This document shows, piece by piece, positions 46,672 through 58,140 of a stretch of 64,000 nt of DNA. This stretch comes from Zhengitettix transpicula (Eukaryota; Arthropoda; Insecta; Orthoptera; Tetrigidae). Position 1 is the stretch's first letter; each line of letters opens with the position of its first letter. The DNA lies in the NCBI GenBank assembly GCA_037074705.1, contig CM073591.1, positions 7,749,587 through 7,813,586 on the forward strand. The letters are read 5' to 3'. A model generated the notes under the pieces. That model ran no database searches, was not told the DNA's origin, and saw nothing but the letters and a program-made list of their open reading frames with translations. Both the position numbers and the translations under genes were made by a program.

Positions 46672-47456
46672 ACACTAGCTGGGTGCCCGGCGTTGCCCGA
46701 GATGTCATTTATCTATAACCCCCCCTGATACGACTCCAATTTCGGCTGCTTTTGCGCAATTTTTATGTAACGCTACTCGAACCCTAATCATTATAATTAA
46801 CTCTGAAAAATATTTCTTCAACGCAAATATCTGTCGTGTTTGCATGTTCCAAAATTTGCACCCCCGGCTACCCCTGCATCTGAGGGGGTAAATGCCCAAT
46901 TTGAATGTCGTAACTAAACACAGTGACTTCCATAACCTTTGATTTGACTCCAATCTCGGTTGTATTCGCGTTATTTTACTGTAAAACATATCCACCCCCC
47001 AACCCCGCAGGGTGTCCTTTTCACAGGGCGTAGGGGATGAAAATTATATTCAGATAACATTGGTAGAAACACTATCAATATCTTTGACCCCTAAAAATAT
47101 TTATGCGACTCAAATATCGGCTGTTTTAGTATGTTTAAATATTTCCACCCCCGCTTCTGGGGGGTGGAAGACGCGTCTCACCCCGACAGTGTTTGTTTCC
47201 TGGTCGCAAAGACACACGTGTACGAAATTGCTCGACTGGTGTAGATTTGTATTTTATTTAGAAAACGTTTGTATGGGAAATAGAAAAGGGCTGTTTTTAG
47301 GGTTTTCCCGGAAATTATTCGATTTTTTCTCGCCTTTTAAACCTTCCCTGGACCTCCACGAACATTTCAAGACTGAGATAAGATAAATCCGTTCAGCCGT
47401 TCTCGAGTTTTAGTGAGACTAACGAACAGCAATTCATTTATATATATATAGATATA
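46672..47456 (+). mobile_element. RPT-B element, complete, inserted in SAT3
   Basis: It begins CTAGCTGGGTGCCCGGCGTT and ends CCGTTCAGCCGTTCTCGAG, GAGACTAACGAACAGC and a short TA run. Internal modules recur: GACTCCAATTTCGGCTGC near 46732, GACTCCAATCTCGGTTG near 46947 and CGACTCAAATATCGGCTG near 47104. GATATAT lies at both boundaries. Ends of this type are widespread in arthropod non-autonomous elements; the class cannot be fixed here. Confidence 0.8.
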
Positions 47457-47510
47457 TTAATTTAATTGTATCCCGTTTAACTCCAAAGAAGCTATGTAAA
47501 TCGCCACCAC
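47457..47510 (+). repeat. SAT3 unit beyond the RPT-B insertion
   Basis: CCGTTTAACTCCAAAGAAGC followed by TATGTAAATCGCC is a normal SAT3 unit. It shows that RPT-B is inserted inside the array. Confidence 0.75.
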
Positions 47511-47774
47511 GCACACAAATAAAATTCAAATATATCCCAAAATAAAATCCGTCGCTTTATAACTAATTAGTGTCTCTGGAACGTTGCGCTACCTCCAGAA
47601 CCTATTCAACCCCCAAACACGCATCATTCAAACCGCTCTGAGCCAACGTAATAGAAAACTCCACCACCTCAATCCTATTTATCTCTCTAATGCAGAATCC
47701 CATCTTACCCCCCCTCCTTCCCTCCCTCAGGTGGCTAAAAAGAAAACGGTAAATTGACCTGGCAACCACCTTAA

Positions 47775-47814
<40 letters not shown>

Positions 47815-47922
47815 CATATCTTCCTCTTCAGCTACTCACTCAAGAAGCAACCATCATCAATAGATCACAATTATAAGAATCCCCCGGATAAATCTTCTTC
47901 TTCTAATAAATAAAGCAGAGTG
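47511..47922. other. Unique stretch with (AT)n
   Basis: (AT)n is at about 47779-47811. No gene or RNA is recognised. Confidence 0.5.
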
Positions 47923-48645
47923 TTTGTATGTATGTATGTATGTATGTTCCTTATACAAATCTACACATGGTGCAGCAAATTTCACCAAATTTCGTACACG
48001 TGTGTTCTTTGCGACCAGGAAACAAACACTGTCGGGGGTGAGACGCGTCTACCACCCCCCCCCCCAAGAAGCGGGGGATGGACGGTGGTGGAAATACTTA
48101 AACATGCAAAAACAGCCGATATTAGATTTGGATAAATATTTTCAGGGGTCAAAGGTATTGATAGTGTTTCTACCGATGTTATCAGAATATAATTTTCATC
48201 CCTTACACCCTGAGAAAAGGGCACCCTTATGGTTTGAGGTGGAGATGCTTTACAGGAATTACAACAGATATTGGAATCAAATCGAAGGTTATGGATGTCA
48301 CTGAGTTTAGTTCTGACATTTAACTTTGCATTTATCCCCCGCAGATGCAGGGGGTAGCGGGGGTGGAAATTTTTTGGAACATGCAAACACGGCAGATATT
48401 TGCGTTGAATCAATATTTTTCAGGGTTAATTATGTTGATTGTATTTATACTGATATTTTTTTTGTGTGTATAATTTCAACCCCTTTCGGCATGCGAAGGG
48501 GAGCACATGTAGGCATAGGGTTCGAGGAGCGTTACATAAAAATAGCGCGAAAAGCAACCGAAATTGGAGTCATATCGGGGGGGTTACAGATAAATGACAT
48601 ATTGGGCAACGCCGGGCACCACCCAGGTAGTAAATATAAAGAAAA
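47923..48645 (-). mobile_element. RPT-B element, inverted partner of 46672
   Basis: It runs from (TGTA)n to GGGCAACGCCGGGCACCACC at 48604-48623, which is the head in reverse. The full order of modules mirrors 46672-47456. An open frame on its minus strand (47982-48413) resembles the plus-strand frame at 47012-47386 of the partner over roughly 90 residues, sharing for example DENYI, VETLS and TVFVSWSQR. Confidence 0.85.
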
Positions 48646-49044
48646 GAAACTGGTGACCCCATTGGTTGAGAAGTTGAGGATTTCCCCCCTTTACGGTGTC
48701 GTGTGGAAGGTTTCCCCTGGCGCAACGTCGCTCCACACTTCGTCAAGTCTGCCATCCATCCACGTGTGACGCTGTGGTTACGTACGGGACAATGTTGCCG
48801 AACAATCGCCGCAATGTAACGACTTTCCCCCGGTCAGCTCTTACACGAATACCTTTGGGATCACCTCGTGTGGCAGATGTGGCAACAACGCGGGAACAAC
48901 CACCTTCCTAAAAATCACTATCACGGTGATGACTGTCAAGCAACGGTAGGTCAAAAGGGTAGTTAACTGCACGTTGGAACTGTTTTCTTCTTCAGAAATT
49001 GGCAATTGTCAGCACAAAGAATATGCAGGGGTGGTGACGACGTC
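48646..49044. other. Unique stretch with a dispersed relic
   Basis: GGGACAATGTTGCCGAACAA near 48786 matches a phrase near 23127 and, less well, near 5945. No gene is supported. Confidence 0.45.
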
Positions 49045-50111
49045 ATTTTCATGGAAAAGGAGAAGAATCGAAGCAATACCAAAGGACCGTTGCGAAGTAA
49101 ACGTGTTTCAGTGGTCCGAAGTCAAGGTTTTTAAGGGGTGACGAGGGGGTGTGCGGTCACATCCCTTGAGAAAAAAATGAGAAAGTTCCCTCCAGAGGCA
49201 GCGACGATAATAAGAAGAAGCAGGCTCCAGGAGGACGCGACGTTGTGGTGATGAGGAGGAGAATGTTGTTCACTTCCTCTGTTGCACGCAAAGCCCGTGA
49301 TGATGACGCCGCAGGATGACACGTTGAAGGGCTTCAGTGGAAGTAGGCAGCCACTGAATCACTACTGAATTCTCACAACTGCCGGAAATCAGAAAGACAA
49401 TGGCGGTCGGCGATGCGGCGTCACGTATCGACCTCCTCACTAGTGGTGGTGGTGGTGGAGAGATTAGATTACCATCAGACCGTCACGTAACTGTCTGCAA
49501 TCCCAGGGGGGAAACAAACTATTTTTTTTACAAATTTTGACTGACGTTGCCGTGTATCGACGAAGCGTGACTTCTCTATCAGGTCTGCGCCAGGCCAAGA
49601 TGGCGGCCTGGAAGGTCGTATTACAATTACACCTGATTGTACAACGACTGGTAAAACACCCAGAGACATGAAAAAGGAGAAGAATCAAATCAATACCAAA
49701 GACCTTTGCGAAGTAAACGTGTTTCAGTGGTCCGAAGTCACGGTTTTAGGGGTGGCGAGGATGTACGGTCAAAATCCTTGAGAAAAATGAGAACAACACA
49801 AATCCGAAAGTTCCCTCCTGAGGCAGCGATAATAGTAAGAAGAAGAAGACTCCAGGAGGACGCGCGTCACTGATCGACCTCCTCACTGGTGGTGGTGGTG
49901 GAGAGATTAGATTACCATCAGACCATCAAGTAACTGTCTGCAATCCCAGGGGGGGAAAACTATTTTTTTTACATATTTTGACTGACGTTACCGTGTATCG
50001 ATGAAGCGTGTCTTCTCTATCAGGCCGCCCCCCCCCCCCGCCTGACCAAGATGGCGGCCTGGAAGGTCGTATTACAATTACACCTGATTGTACAACGACT
50101 GGTAAAACACA
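49045..50111 (+). repeat. Local direct duplication, ~620 and ~445 bp
   Basis: AAAGGAGAAGAATC with GTGTTTCAGTGGTCCGAAGT and GAGATTAGATTACCATCAGA and TACAATTACACCTGATTGTA occur first in 49045-49667 and again in 49668-50111. The second copy lacks about 170 bp. Each copy contains CCAAGATGGCGGCCTGG (49595, 50046). A third partial match to TTTTGACTGACGTTACCG lies near 50437. Confidence 0.85.
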
Positions 50112-51770
50112 CCCAGATCCTGACACCACGATCAAACCCACCTGGATGATTATACTTGTGATTCCTCTGACAAACTTAATAGCCTTAGTCATCAATCTCA
50201 GTAAATATCTTCTGGGGGGAGCGGAGGGAGGGGGGAAACGATAATAATATCTCTGTTACCAGATAACAAGAAGCCACTTTGCAGCAATAAGTTCGAGAAA
50301 CCCCCGTGGACGAAGCCTAACTCTGGGGGGGGGGGGATGAAGTCTTCATTGACGTCATGGCGACTCATGAAGTAGGTCGATGATCCTGGTTGTTAACGAA
50401 ACAAAGTTATTTAAAGAACATATTGTGATTGACATCTTTTGACTGACGTTACCGCATATCGATATGAAGCCAGACCTCCCCATCTGTCGCGCTGGAATGC
50501 CGTAGAAACGTCGTTTTGTGTTGTACACGACTGGGGGGGGAAGGGGGGGGGGAAAAACCCACCGAGGACCTCTTTGTTTCTTCAGCAAAAGGGAGGGAGG
50601 AATGCCTTTACGATCCAAAGATCAAGAGAGAGATGACTTGGCAACAGACAAAGAACTGTCTTAAAGAGCCCCCCCCCCCCTCACCATACAGCATGTTGTA
50701 TTCTAACTGCATTCGAAGTCCCATTACGCGACCACGTGTAGTCGAGACGTGAACGTCCCCACAGAGCCTTCTCATTTTACCCGCGCTATAGTCTGTTCTG
50801 CTGTGGGGGGATGGGGGGGGGGTGACTCACGCTGCATACTTGCACGCTACGGCGTCGGAAGAAGAGGAACAAACAACACAATCGTTTCATTTCACGTTAG
50901 TCAGCCCTTTGGAAATAATTTTTGGGGTTTGTAGAAGTTCTTGTAAAGTGTAATCAGGCAAATGGAGGCGAAAATGACGGCGTTTTTCAAAACGAATTGT
51001 CTAACTGGAAGCAAACAAGAAAAAAAAACCGACCTACGTCCATATCTTCAAAAACAGGCGTAGCAACGTTTCCTGAATAAAAGAAAAAAAATCCATTGCA
51101 ACTTCAAAAAGCAATTATCAGGATAACGTTGACTAAAGGAGACAAAACCTTCAGATGGGTTTAAAATAGGGGTTTTTGGAGCAATAAATCACCCACTTCT
51201 ACTTGGATCAGGTATACCAACGTTTTACAAGCAAAAAATAAATAAATAAAAAGAAACACAGTTTATAAAAGAAGATTCGAAACGTAGTCACGCTATAAAT
51301 AAATAGAAAAAATAAAGTGCCTTGTTTACGGGGTCAATAATAGATTTTATTCTCTTAATAATTTCACAAATTCTTGATACTAATTGGTTATTTTGAACCA
51401 GGACCGAAACATAGTTGGTCATAGTTTAAAATAACCACACACATATATATTGTGGAATGCAATTATTGACCACATCTAATACGATGTCGGCCATTAACGT
51501 TAAAAATGACACTTAAAAAATTAATTTTTGTGATCTCGTATCTGTTGTATTATATTTAATTTGTATTTCCATTGTTTTTCCCCCTCCCCGCCCCCCCAAA
51601 TTTGAATACTGAATGCTCGTAGCAGCAGTGCCAATATAACAGTCAACGAAGGGCCCGCACGTGGTAGCAATGTTGTCAACTTAATTTATATGAGACTTAA
51701 AAATTATATTTATGCCTAATTGTATTTTTAAATTATCAGACTTTTGTTTAGAGAGCGTAATGACACCACG
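50112..51770. other. Unique stretch with G/C runs, then AT-rich
   Basis: Several G or C homopolymers occur, for example near 50325-50336, 50533-50552 and 50670-50680. Short frames on either strand are not recognised. From 50950 the sequence is AT-rich without visible repeats. Confidence 0.5.
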
Positions 51771-51815
51771 CATGAAGACGGTTCCCAATCAGGAACGAAA
51801 CGTCGTGTTTCATAT
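51771..51815 (+). repeat. Retroelement-tail-like motif
   Basis: GCATGAAGACGG followed by GGAACGAAACGTCGTG. It resembles the CTGAAGA-to-GAAACG phrase common downstream of GIY-YIG regions in Penelope-like elements. Only the motif is present. Confidence 0.3.
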
Positions 51816-52700
51816 TTCCTCATGTTTTAAATTGAATAATTAATTTTTATATCCCTTGACTAACAGGTCGCTGTGTTTATTATTTTATTTCTGTAAATAT
51901 TCGTCCCTAAATGAATCTACAATTGCCTGATGTTTCTTATTTGTGGCCTTTTATTTTATTTGTATAACTACCACGATTTTAATTGCACACTGAGGGAAGG
52001 CCTTACTGTGTGTTAATTCATTTAGAGGGTGTGTATATTCTCTCCACTCTCAGCCGTGATAAACAGAACTGAAATCACTAGTAGGTGATGGGAGGTACGT
52101 GAGCGGTGACGTCAGAGTCTCGCGTGGCCTGTCTCGCCGCGCTGACGACGGCGGCGGCGAGTTGCGGCCCCATTTATCCGTGTGGCACCGTTCCGTTTAT
52201 GGCTCATCTAACACCCCCCCGTTACTCGTTGTTGTCGGGGGTTTATCCTTTTGTTTTCCCCCCGAGAAGAAAAGAAAAATCTCACGACCGTAGAAGGAAG
52301 CCTCGTTGTCAAGGTCACGACGCACAGGAGCCGCGCCTCCCAAGGACACACAATTCCTTCCTTCCTTTCCTGCCTGCTTGCCTCCAGTAAAGACACACAC
52401 ACGACCGACCATGATGATGATGATGTTGCACCACCGTCGTGAAGGAGAAACCTTTGAGAGCAAACGTCGGCGCAGAGATTAAGCAAAGTTGTGGTGGTGG
52501 TGGTGGTAGAAACCAAGAACAAAGGAGCGGGAATTGCCGATAAATGCAACAACAATTCGCATCAGGACAAAGGAAATTACCGCTGCGGCGGAGTTCAAAA
52601 ACAGGTTTTTTTTTTTGGCCGCGGAGTTTACGCTACAACAAAGTCCACGCAGAGCACACACACACACACACTCAAGGTCGCCATTGTTTGAATAAAGTAC
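51816..52700. other. AT-rich, then CG-rich patch with SSRs
   Basis: 52090-52210 is CG-rich with (CGG)n-like sequence. (ATG)n lies near 52411, (GGT)n near 52490 and (CA)n near 52656. Overlapping frames on both strands have no family resemblance. Confidence 0.45.
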
Positions 52701-52710
52701 GAATAGGTGC

Positions 52711-52768
<58 letters not shown>

Positions 52769-52868
52769 CAAGTGGATGTGCGAAAATATTTATTTATTTA
52801 AATTACAGACCAAAGCATAACGTTTATCTCTGGATTGGGACACTACCATTAATAAAATCCATGAGCGA

Positions 52869-52908
<40 letters not shown>

Positions 52909-52999
52909 TCATTCATTCATATGAATTCATGATATATATATATACATATATATGGTTAAATATATATTTATATATAATAAATTTATTATTATTATATAC

Positions 53000-53030
<31 letters not shown>

Positions 53031-53411
53031 ATCGCTTATTTTATATATATATATATATATATATAAGATGAATTCATATGAAATAATAATATATATAATA
53101 ACCAATTCCCTGATTCACTGACTGTTATATATATAAATATATAATAGATTTCGTGACTGATTTTATATATATATATATATATGTATATATAATAGATTCC
53201 GTGACTGATATATATATATATATATATATGTATGTATATATAATAGATTCCGTGACTGATATATATATATATATATATATGTATGTATATATAATAGATT
53301 CCGTGACTGATATATATATATAATAGATTCCATAACTATTATATATATATATTTATATATAATAGATTCCCTGACTGTTATATATATATATTTATATAAT
53401 AGATTCCCTGA

Positions 53412-53466
<55 letters not shown>

Positions 53467-53538
53467 TTATTTATTGCTCAGGGAATTTATTATTATTATT
53501 ATATACATATATATATATATATATTTATTTTTCAGGGA

Positions 53539-53576
<38 letters not shown>

Positions 53577-53632
53577 TCCCTGATAAATAAATAAATAAAT
53601 ATATATATATATATAAATTCCCTGATAAATAA

Positions 53633-53681
<49 letters not shown>

Positions 53682-53810
53682 TCAGGGAATCTATTATATA
53701 TATATATATAAATATGTATATAATAATAATAATAAATTCCCTGAGCAATACAAATGTACATATATATATATATATATATTTATTCGAAATTCCTAATTAT
53801 ATATATATAG
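52711..53810. repeat. (TA)n-dominated block with GATTCCCTGACTG interruptions
   Basis: Long (TA)n tracts (for example 52711-52764 and 53416-53461) alternate with short phrases such as AATAGATTCCGTGACTGATA on the + strand before about 53420 and their reverse complements (TCAGTCAGGGAATCTATTA, AAATTCCCTGA) after about 53565. Several inverted copies can therefore pair. Confidence 0.9.
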
Positions 53811-55300
53811 TATAATTCAAAACATTTCATGAAGAAACCTTCGAAGCCTGCACATCCCATGGGACACTACGTTGGATGAATTTCCATGAAGACAAGCCTA
53901 AACCCACATGCATGAATACCAGAAGGAGAAGAAGAAGAAAATAATATCCATAACGAACAAAAAACAAAAGTAAACTCCCCTAAGGAGGAAATTTCAAGAA
54001 AGATAAAAAAAAACCTAAATGTGCATAAAAAATTTTAAACAAAGGATGGCCTAAATAAACTCCAAATAGTAAATTCTAGAGACAAATCTTCAACTATGAA
54101 GGATAAATGAAAGGAACTGAATCAATCCCTCAACAACAACAATATAAAGTGGAACCAAACTATCCAAAATAAATTAGATGTAAAAACGTTCTAAAACTCT
54201 CTAAGAAAGCCTAAATGAAGCATTAATAAATTTTGAAAAAATAAAATCCCCATAATAAACTTATAAGTTCCAAGAATAAATTAAGAGCGGAAAAAAATAA
54301 CTAAATTGGCAGGAATAAATATCAGGAATAAAATAGATACAACCCTTATTCTCCAAAGGGTGAATGAAGCCTCAACTAGAATAAAAAAAAATTCCAGAGA
54401 ATAAATATCAAAAGTAATTATTCGAAACTTCAAAGGCTGAATTCAAGGAAGAGAAAAAAAAACCATAGCAAACGCACACAAATAATAAATACGTAGAAAA
54501 CGTTTCAGTCTCCTGAGAATTAACTGGAAAGCAAAAGAAACCACCACAACTGGCAATGAATGAATAATTAGTGAGGAAACCGCCTAAACTCTGAAACCAC
54601 CAAACAGAGCCTAATTTAGCACCAACAAATTCAAAACTAAAATCCTGTTCTGAAACAACTCCTTCTTCAAGATAATTATTTCCAGAAAAAAAAGGACTAA
54701 ATAAATCTAGAAATAAAACCTTTACTAACGTGTATGACGAAAAAAAATTAAAATAACAGAAAAAAAGGACATAAAACTACCAAGAATAAATTCGATAAAA
54801 ATAAACCTTAAATTCCAAAATACAAAAAAAAAATCAGACGAAAGATGTAAAGGCAAACAGGAAAAAATAAATTTCACAGAAATAATAATAATAATAAAAC
54901 CTTAACGGACAAGAATAAATTATCCTACAATTGCAAGGATGAAGCCTAAACAAACTCTCATAAATAAATTACTGGCAAAAAGTCCTAAACTCCAAAGAAC
55001 CTAAGTGGAGAAGGCCAAAAAACTGTCAATGATTAAATAGTGAGAAGAGAACCTCAATATAACCAAAAGAATAAATTCAGAACAAAGCTTCCAAGAAATA
55101 ATTACAGACTATAACCAAAAACCCTCCCCCCCCCAAAAAAAAGCCTTCCAGAAATGAATATGATAAGAATAGAACTATCCCAAGAATAACATCTGGAGAA
55201 GGGAAAAACTAAACCAAAAGAATGAATTCGAGAATGAACCGAAACTTACACAATATTGAATTAAGGAAAATAATATTCTAACCTACTAAGGACAAGCTTT
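53811..55300 (+). repeat. A-rich, strongly diverged array
   Basis: The + strand is heavily A-biased, and CAAGAATAAATTC-like phrases recur, for example near 54271, 54779, 54909, 55060, 55182 and 55217. Spacing is irregular. It may be an old satellite related to the AAAGAAT-type arrays, but the link is weak. Confidence 0.4.
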
Positions 55301-56165
55301 TGAACTCTATAATAAAATAACTTCAAATAACTAAAGAAACTATGATTTCTATATTTTTTTAAAAAATCAATACCCCAGATTTCACTTTTCCTAAGTCACT
55401 GAGATACCACCAAAAAATCCTTTATTCCTCATTTATGTGATCAGACAAATGATTACAATACTTGCATGATTTAAATATTTATTTTTTATAAAAAAATCCC
55501 CCCAAAAAATTAGCTTATATTGGAAAGTTTGTAAAATTAAAATTAAAAACTCTGCTACAAGAAAATATTTTAAATCCCACCACAAACTCAGTTCAACCCA
55601 CGGTTACATTTCCTATGGAACAAGAAACCCATATCTTTTAAAAAAAATCATTATCACTAAGCGAAAAACTTGCACACTAAAAGACCAACAACTCCATGGT
55701 CACTTTACACATGAAGTTGCTGGTGACCAAGAAGGTGAAACACTCAGAATATAAAATACATGTTTCACAAGATAATAGAATATTTTAAAATGCTGATAAA
55801 AGAAAAAAAAATGGGGGGAAAAAAAATTATTATAATCCACTGTTGCCAGATCTACAGGCAATATCCAGTCCTAAAACATTACACTTAACATACTTTTCCT
55901 CTACTTAAAAAATGCTTGTAATTAACTTCTTTAAAAAAATTATAAAATGAAACACTGTAAAAATATCTAAGGCAGAGATACAAATTTTCAATAATTAAAT
56001 AAATGTAATTGGTATATAAAAGCGGTCAAAAGTCAGAAAAATTTATAGTGAAATCCAAAACGTTTCTTCAGTTTCACTTTACAGACTTCTTCACTTGTAT
56101 ATAATTAAAGAAACGATTAAAAATGAAAAAATTTTACTTTGAATCATTTCTAAGTAGATAAAAAT
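55301..56165. other. AT-rich unique stretch
   Basis: No gene, RNA or clear repeat is seen. Confidence 0.5.
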
Positions 56166-56655
56166 TCTGGTGAAGCATTGAAAAAAATAATAATTAGGGC
56201 TAATGAATCGATTTGCCAAATAAATCACTTGCTAGAGGCTCCCCCAAGGAAAGGTTTTGGGCAACACATTTAATGTATTTTTCTCTACAAGGAAATTTTT
56301 TTTAAAAAAAAAAACTGCATTGATTAACTACACAGTTGCTAAGAGACACTAAATCACAAGACAAGACAATTTCTCTCTACAGTGGTTAAATAAGGTGGTC
56401 GATTTCTTTTTCTGGTGAATCATTAATAAAAATAATTAGGGCTAATGAATCAATGAGCAAAATAAATCACCATAGTTTTCCCTTGCTAGAGGCTCCCCCA
56501 AGGGAAAGGTTTTGGGCAACACATTTGTTTGTATTTTTCTCTACTAATATTTTTTTTTTAAAAAAAGAACTGACTTGATTGACTACACAGTTGCTAAGGG
56601 ACACTAATCACAAGACAATTTTTCTACAGTAATTAAATAAGGTGATCGATTTCTT
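56166..56655. repeat. ~245-bp tandem duplication
   Basis: TCTGGTGAA then CATT at 56166 recurs at 56410. Both copies contain AATTAGGGCTAATGAATC, GCTAGAGGCTCCCCCAAGG, TTTTGGGCAACACATTT and ACTACACAGTTGCTAAG. Confidence 0.9.
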
Positions 56656-57050
56656 TTCAATTTTTTAAAAATAGTATAATAACAGTGTAATATAAAAAAA
56701 ATTCTCCAGTACTAGATAATAATAAAGATAAAACTGTCCAGTAGATGGGAAGAGGGGAGTAGAGAAAAAAATTAGTGCTGTAGCTGAATAAGGCAGGGCG
56801 GAGGGGAAAGAACCACTGAAGATAAATTCCCAATGTCAGAGAGCGACTTGATTTCTTTTCTATCTTCTTTAAATAGTATAACAACAGTGTAATATAAAAA
56901 AAATTCTCCAGTGCTAGATAATAAAGATAAAACTGTCCAGTAGAGGGGAAGAGGGGAGTAGAGAAAAAATCGTGCTGTAACTAAATAAGGCAGGGGAGAA
57001 AAGAACCACTGAAGATAAATTCCCAGTGACAGAGAGAGACTTAACTAAAA
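56656..57050. repeat. ~203-bp tandem duplication
   Basis: AAATAGTATAA then AACAGTGTAATATAA occurs near 56668 and 56871. Both copies continue with CTGTCCAGTAGA, AGAGGGGAGTAGAGAAAAA and ACCACTGAAGATAAATTCCC. The duplication lies directly beside the 245-bp one. Confidence 0.9.
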
Positions 57051-57339
57051 ATGTGTTGCTTCCCCCCCCCCCCCCCCCCAAGTATTTAACCAATGCCCTC
57101 GTTAGTAGGTTCTCAAGTATGACAATAACTGAAACAGCATTGCCAGGAAAAGTATTTATTTACTCTCATAACAGTAATAAATAATTAACCAATAATTGGA
57201 TCACTTGAGGACTTGACAAAGGACATTGAGTTAATACTTGGAAGAACAAATGGAATTTTAAGTGGAGTTGAGTGATGTAAGAAAAGAAAAAGAAAAACAT
57301 TATACAAATAATTCCGAGTGCCAGAGAGACTATATTTTT
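57051..57339. other. Boundary stretch with a C19 run
   Basis: A C homopolymer of about 19 bases lies at 57061-57079. The rest is AT-rich and unremarkable up to the GC-rich island that begins near 57320. Confidence 0.5.
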
Positions 57340-57496
57340 GATACGGGGCCGCAGAGAATTGTTGCGGGCGGCTCATCAGCAATGCGGCGGGAAGCTCTGC
57401 CACGAAGCGGAAGGACAACTTCGGCATACCGTTCGCCTTAGAACCCGGAGGACCCCCGAGGTCATTTGGAAAATATGAATCACAGCTGGATAAGGG
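57340..57496. CDS. Exon-like GC-rich patch, strand undecided
   Basis: This ~155-bp patch is GC-rich in AT-rich surroundings and is open on both strands. Plus strand: about 50 codons ending GKYESQLDKG, followed by a possible donor (AAGG/GTAACC). An in-frame stop lies just upstream and the acceptor side is weak. Minus strand: a good acceptor (TTACCCTTATCCAG before 57484) leads into an open frame through PPGSKANGMPK. That frame does not match the phase of the putative first exon at 57843, so they cannot be joined simply. I recognise no family. One of the two readings may be a real exon; composition alone does not decide. Confidence 0.25.
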
Positions 57497-57842
57497 TAAC
57501 CAGGGTGGTTGCAGGATGTGTGTGGGTTAAGATGGGTGGAGGTGAGAGGAAGGACTCAGGGGGGATCAGGAGGAAGACAAAGGTTTCGGTGTCAGTTTGG
57601 CAACGTCCAGCGGCGGCAGCAACGCGCACAAACACGGTGAGAGAGACACGCACACACACACACACACACAAAAGCCCGCGCGCGAGGAGAAAGCTGGGGA
57701 GAAATTCCGTTCCTCTGCGACTGCCAGAGACCACGAACAAAACACCACAGTGTGTGTTGTTGCACTTGCCACGGCACTGGGGAAGAGACGCGGCAACGCA
57801 GTCGGCAACCTGTTTAGTTGTTTTTTTTCCCTCCTTGCTCAC

Positions 57843-57948
57843 CTGTGAAAGTCTGGTGCAGGACCAGGAGCAGGACGGTGCCGAGGAGCCTCGCTGCTGC
57901 TGTTGACGTCACACGACGTTCAGAGTACATCGTCACGGGCACTCGCAT
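57843..57948 (-). CDS. Putative first coding exon with signal peptide
   Basis: Minus-strand frame from ATG at 57948 (or the second ATG at 57930) to a splice donor at 57843/57842. From the second ATG the protein begins MYSERRVTSTAAAR, continues with the hydrophobic core LLGTVLLLVL and ends HQTFT before the junction. This n-region, h-region and polar c-region layout fits a secretory signal peptide of about 29 residues, so the product would enter the ER as a secreted or membrane protein. The junction TTCACAG/GTGAGC is close to the ideal donor and leaves phase 1. The upstream ~180 bp is promoter-like. No downstream exon could be joined with confidence, so the mature protein is unknown. The 57480-57906 frames on both strands overlap a (CA)n tract and are not preferred. 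Confidence 0.45.
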
Positions 57949-57959
57949 GTACGCACACT

Positions 57960-58130
57960 GCACACTACCAGCACTCGACCTCTGCGCACTGACGCTGTCG
58001 ACGCACTCGCATCCGCTACGGCACTGAGCGCTGGCGCGGGCGGGCGGGCGGGCGACAAGTGTCTGCAGCGCCGTCGCACTCCAGCGGCCGGCCGTTGGTA
58101 TCACTCCGCCCCGCCCCGGCCCCGGTCACG
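57960..58130 (-). promoter_or_regulatory. GC-box promoter candidate with TCAGT initiators
   Basis: The minus strand carries TCAGT at about 57991-57987 and 58027-58023, matching the arthropod initiator core. Upstream of these (higher coordinates) lie a (GGGC)n tract at 58037-58054 and CCCCGCCCCGGCCCC near 58108, typical Sp/KLF-type boxes. CG density is high and no TATA box is seen. It is placed directly upstream of the signal-peptide exon. Confidence 0.4.
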
Positions 58131-58140
58131 GTGCACTTCA

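Noticed and set aside
53467..53748. Y/I-rich minus-strand frame
   Set aside because: It is the translation of (TA)n.
57466..57906. 146-residue plus-strand frame opposite the signal-peptide exon
   Set aside because: It crosses a (CA)n microsatellite and is R/T/H-rich; the minus-strand exon with a strong donor explains the region better.
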